Made by a program: the position numbers and the translations under genes. A model generated the notes under the pieces. That model saw only the letters and a list, made by a program, of their open reading frames with translations, was not told the DNA's origin and ran no database searches. This document shows, one piece after another, positions 61,094-64,000 of a DNA stretch of 64,000 nucleotides. Source of the stretch: Flavicella sp042091695 (GTDB taxonomy: Bacteria; Bacteroidota; Bacteroidia; Flavobacteriales; Flavobacteriaceae); NCBI GenBank assembly GCA_042091695.1, contig JBELHA010000001.1, positions 62,001 through 126,000 of the forward strand, written 5' to 3'. The first letter of the stretch is position 1, and the number at the start of each line of letters is the position of its first letter.

Positions 61094-63913
61094 TTAATGT
61101 GCTTGTAGCCAGTTTTTTCCTATTCCTGTTTCTACGTCGAGAGGTACTTCCATTTTAAAAGCGTTTTCCATCTCATTCTGTATCATTGTTTGAAGTGTTT
61201 CTAGTTCCTCTTTATGTATATCAAATACCAATTCATCATGTACTTGAAGTAGCATTTTGGAGCTGTAGTTTCCTTCTTCTAGTCTTTTTTGTATTTGGAT
61301 CATTGCTATTTTTATAATATCAGCTGCTGATCCTTGTATAGGTGCATTGACCGCGTTTCTCTCATCTCCGGCACGTACCATTCCGTTTTGTGAGTTGATG
61401 TTTTTTAGGTACCTCCTTCTTCCCAATACGGTTTCTACATAGCCATTGTCTCTTGCAAAATCAACTTGTTTTCCCATGTAAGCTTTTAATGTAGGGTAGG
61501 TTTCATAATAATTAGCAATCAGTTCTTTTGCTTCTTTACGACTCATGCCTGTTTGATCTGCTAGGGTGAATGCACCTTGACCGTATAAGATTCCAAAGTT
61601 TACAGCTTTTGCATTTCCACGCTGTTCTCTTGTTACTTCTTCCAAAGGAATGTTGTATACTTTTGCTGCGGTTGTTGCGTGAATATCCTGCCCTTCCTGA
61701 AACGCTTTGATCATGTTTTCCTCTTGGCTCAATGCGGCGATGATTCTCAGTTCTATTTGAGAGTAATCGGCAGCGAACAAAACATGGTTTTCATCTTTGG
61801 GAACAAAAGACTCACGTACTTGTTTTCCTCTAGCTGTTCGAATCGGTATATTTTGTAAGTTGGGGTTGTTCGAACTTAATCTTCCTGTAGCGGCAACCGT
61901 TTGTGCATAGGTGGTATGAATTCTTCCTGTTTCTTGGTTTACTTCATTAGGTAGCGCATCTATATAGGTGCTTTTTAGTTTCACCAAGCCTCTCCATGTA
62001 ATGATTTCCTGAATAATAGGGTGTTCAGCCGCCAATTTTGAAAGTACATCCTCGTTTGTCGCAAACTGACCTGTTTTTGTTTTTTTTGGTTTTTCTACCA
62101 GTTTCATGTTTTCAAACAACACGATTCCCAGTTGTTTTGGAGAAGCTAGATTGAAATTTTCTCCAGCTTTTTCAAAGATGTTTTTCTCAAGTTGTGCAAT
62201 ATCGGTACTGATAGTTTCTGATAATCCACTTAAGTAGTTGGTGTCTATGTTTATTCCTTCTTGCTCCATTTTTGACAACACCTTTAGTAATGGTATCTCA
62301 ATATCGCGGAACAATGCGTCAAGATTTTTGTCTTTTAGTTCCTGCTCAAATAATTTTTTTAACTGCAAAGTCAGGTCACATTCTTCCACTAATAACATTG
62401 TTTGTTTGTCTAGTCCTGCTTTGTCGATACTTATTTTATTTCGTCCCTTTCCCAATATGTTTTCAATTGCAATAGGTTGGTAGTTTAGGTAGGTTTCTGA
62501 AAGTATGTGTAAAGAATGACGCATGTCAGGATTGATCAAATAATGCGCAAGACTGGTGTCAAACAAAGGACCTTTAAGTTCCATGTTAAAATACGCTAGT
62601 GTTTTAAGGGTTTCTTTTAGGTTTTGCCCTATCTTCTCGATAGCTTCATCTTCAAAGATGGCTTTGAATGCTTTTAGTTCTTCGGTAGCTTCTTTTAGCT
62701 TGTCTGAAAATTGAACAAAATATCCTTTTCCTTTGTCGTAACTAAAAGCGATTCCTGTAATTTGAATCGTTTTCTTTTCATTGTTTTTTGTGCTGAGCTC
62801 AAAGCAAATGCTTTTTTGATTTTGTAGTTTTTTAAGCAGTATTTTTCTCGCTGTTTCGGAGACTACATGTTGGTAAAAGTGGTCAGTTTTTTCAAGTGTT
62901 TTGTAACCTGTTTCCACTTGGTTTTCTAAGCTTGGGCTTGCAAATAGATCTAGTTGAGGTTCTTCGCTTGTAGTGCTGTTTTTTTCTTTGGGTTTTATTA
63001 CGCTTTCAGTTACGGTAGTTGCAGTAGTGTTATTGAATAGCTTGTTGACCGTGTCCATGGATCTCCTAAATTCTAATTCTTGGAACACATCGCTTACTTT
63101 TTGGAAGTCAGGTTGCTTTAAAAGATAATCATCTGCGTTGAAGGTTACTGGGCAGTCCAATAAGATGGTAGCGAGTTTTTTGGAAAGGAGTCCTAACTCT
63201 TTATTAGCTTCTACTTTCTCCTTCATTTTTCCTTTGAGTTCATGGGTGTTTTCGAGGAGTCCTTCCATGCTTCCGTAAGCTTTTAGGAATTTCTTAGCTG
63301 TTTTGTCGCCTACTCCTGGGAGACCAGGGATATTGTCCACGGCATCTCCCATCATTCCGAGGTAATCTATAACTTGTAATGGGTTTTCTATTTCAAATTT
63401 TTCTTTTACTTTTTCAATATCCCAAATTTCAATTCCGTTCCCCATTCTTGCGGGACGGTACATGAATATGTTCTCAGACACGAGTTGAGCATAATCCTTG
63501 TCTGGAGTAACCATATAGACTTGGTATCCTTCTTTTTCTGCTTGTTTTGCAAGGGTTCCAATCAAGTCATCTGCCTCGATTCCTTTTTCTTCTACGATAG
63601 GAATGTGCATTGCTTTTAGTATGTCTTGTATGTAGGGAACAGCGATTTTAATCGCTTCAGGAGTCTCTTGTCTGTTGGCTTTGTAGTCTTCAAAAGCCTC
63701 TGTTCGAACACTAGAACCACCTTTGTCAAAAGCAACAGCAAGTAGGTCGGGTTTTTCTCGGCGTATGACATCTAATAGGGAGTTTGTAAATCCCAAAATT
63801 GCAGAAGTGTCCATACCTTTTGAGTTGATTCTTGGGTTTTTTATCAATGCATAATACCCTCTAAATATCAATGCAAAAGCATCGAGTAAAAAAACGCGTT
63901 TTTGAGTTGCCAT
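61094..63913 (-). CDS. polA: DNA polymerase I with apparently degenerate proofreading domain
   Basis: A 939-residue family A polymerase for Okazaki fragment processing and repair. The 5' nuclease domain (about 1-300) is intact (KRVFLLDAFALIFRGYYAL, AFDKGGSSVRTEAFEDYKA, IEADDLIGTLA, GDAVDNIPGLPGVGDKTA). The polymerase domain has motif A DYSQIELR, motif B RGNAKAVNFGILYGQG and motif C QVHDELVF. The middle domain is present, but its exonuclease residues look replaced: ICFELST in place of the FDTET motif (Glu372, Ser374), Thr435 in place of the NLKYD Asp, Leu507 and Glu511 in the third motif. The ATG at 63913 (MATQKR) is preferred over a TTG three codons upstream. Confidence 0.96.
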   Translation of the reverse strand: MATQKRVFLLDAFALIFRGYYALIKNPRINSKGMDTSAILGFTNSLLDVIRREKPDLLAVAFDKGGSSVRTEAFEDYKANRQETPEAIKIAVPYIQDILKAMHIPIVEEKGIEADDLIGTLAKQAEKEGYQVYMVTPDKDYAQLVSENIFMYRPARMGNGIEIWDIEKVKEKFEIENPLQVIDYLGMMGDAVDNIPGLPGVGDKTAKKFLKAYGSMEGLLENTHELKGKMKEKVEANKELGLLSKKLATILLDCPVTFNADDYLLKQPDFQKVSDVFQELEFRRSMDTVNKLFNNTTATTVTESVIKPKEKNSTTSEEPQLDLFASPSLENQVETGYKTLEKTDHFYQHVVSETARKILLKKLQNQKSICFELSTKNNEKKTIQITGIAFSYDKGKGYFVQFSDKLKEATEELKAFKAIFEDEAIEKIGQNLKETLKTLAYFNMELKGPLFDTSLAHYLINPDMRHSLHILSETYLNYQPIAIENILGKGRNKISIDKAGLDKQTMLLVEECDLTLQLKKLFEQELKDKNLDALFRDIEIPLLKVLSKMEQEGINIDTNYLSGLSETISTDIAQLEKNIFEKAGENFNLASPKQLGIVLFENMKLVEKPKKTKTGQFATNEDVLSKLAAEHPIIQEIITWRGLVKLKSTYIDALPNEVNQETGRIHTTYAQTVAATGRLSSNNPNLQNIPIRTARGKQVRESFVPKDENHVLFAADYSQIELRIIAALSQEENMIKAFQEGQDIHATTAAKVYNIPLEEVTREQRGNAKAVNFGILYGQGAFTLADQTGMSRKEAKELIANYYETYPTLKAYMGKQVDFARDNGYVETVLGRRRYLKNINSQNGMVRAGDERNAVNAPIQGSAADIIKIAMIQIQKRLEEGNYSSKMLLQVHDELVFDIHKEELETLQTMIQNEMENAFKMEVPLDVETGIGKNWLQAH

Positions 63914-64000
63914 AAGGTTCAAATTTTAGTAGGTAAATGTACTCAAATTAGTTAGTATTCCATATGTGTGTTTTCGGATTGTTGAATATGCAATGAGATT

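Noticed and set aside
60961..61158. A 65-residue very hydrophobic plus-strand frame between rplM and polA
   Set aside because: It starts inside the rplM promoter region, overlaps the 3' end of polA on the other strand, and owes its hydrophobicity to T-rich sequence. No family resemblance.
1..64000. tRNA or rRNA genes, CRISPR arrays, IS elements, prophage
   Set aside because: None recognised on reading the gaps: they are short and filled by promoters and terminators, there are no evenly spaced direct repeats, and no transposase or phage proteins are coded.

Overview
The window reads as chromosomal DNA of a marine-type member of the Flavobacteriaceae (Bacteroidota). The DNA is AT-rich. Sequences matching the Bacteroidota -7 promoter box TAnnTTTG recur upstream of genes, several of them with a TTG/TTTG about 17-22 bases further upstream. 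Secreted proteins carry type IX secretion (T9SS) C-terminal sorting domains. Families typical of flavobacteria are present (DUF6427, DUF6341, DUF4286, GSCFA, GH3, BT0820-type HAD). atpD-atpC stand apart from the rest of the ATP synthase genes. No tRNA, rRNA, insertion sequence, CRISPR array or prophage was recognised, and gene density is high.

Layout. 1-2845: a partial membrane protein, DUF6341, trmB and an ABC ATPase. 2941-7282: recA and a bioF-bioD-bioA biotin operon on the minus strand. 7490-16199: an 8.7-kb plus-strand cluster of three DUF1800 paralogs and two DUF1501 paralogs. 16310-24612, minus strand: atpC, atpD, a TonB-dependent receptor and a large T9SS metalloprotease. 24797-31865: ribF, serS, a frameshifted small secreted-protein gene, DUF4286, rsmA, mgtE, a SpoU methyltransferase, a phosphoesterase and a probable 51-aa membrane protein. 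31874-33277: a sulfatase. 33565-38393: the leucine operon leuC-leuD-leuA/cimA-like-leuB. 38594-48638: a T9SS protein, miaE, an OmpA lipoprotein, apbE, a methyltransferase, map, a HAD phosphatase, gpmI, a rhodanese, a small membrane protein, GSCFA and DUF2797. 48865-63913: GH3, polyprenyl synthetase, rlmN, queA, the mazG-like/small protein/aroA operon, a T9SS GH16 enzyme, aat, rpsB-tsf, rplM-rpsI and polA.

How the genes work together. Much is housekeeping: ribosome and tRNA maturation, translation, ATP synthesis, biotin, leucine and shikimate synthesis, recombination and replication. The accessory layer is a secreted, surface-oriented set: GH16 glycanase, sulfatase, TonB receptor, T9SS metalloprotease, and the DUF1800/DUF1501 cluster. 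This suits a heterotroph living on polymers.

Most distinctive points. (1) In the DUF1800/DUF1501 cluster both DUF1501 proteins combine a twin-arginine-like signal with a T9SS tail, the DUF1800 partners have no visible signal peptide, and the middle DUF1800 has no partner. (2) The DNA polymerase I appears to have lost the proofreading residues. (3) Several RNA elements lie in operons: an atpD-atpC hairpin, a terminator inside the leu operon, and possible leader peptides before leuC. (4) A small secreted-protein gene is one base out of frame.
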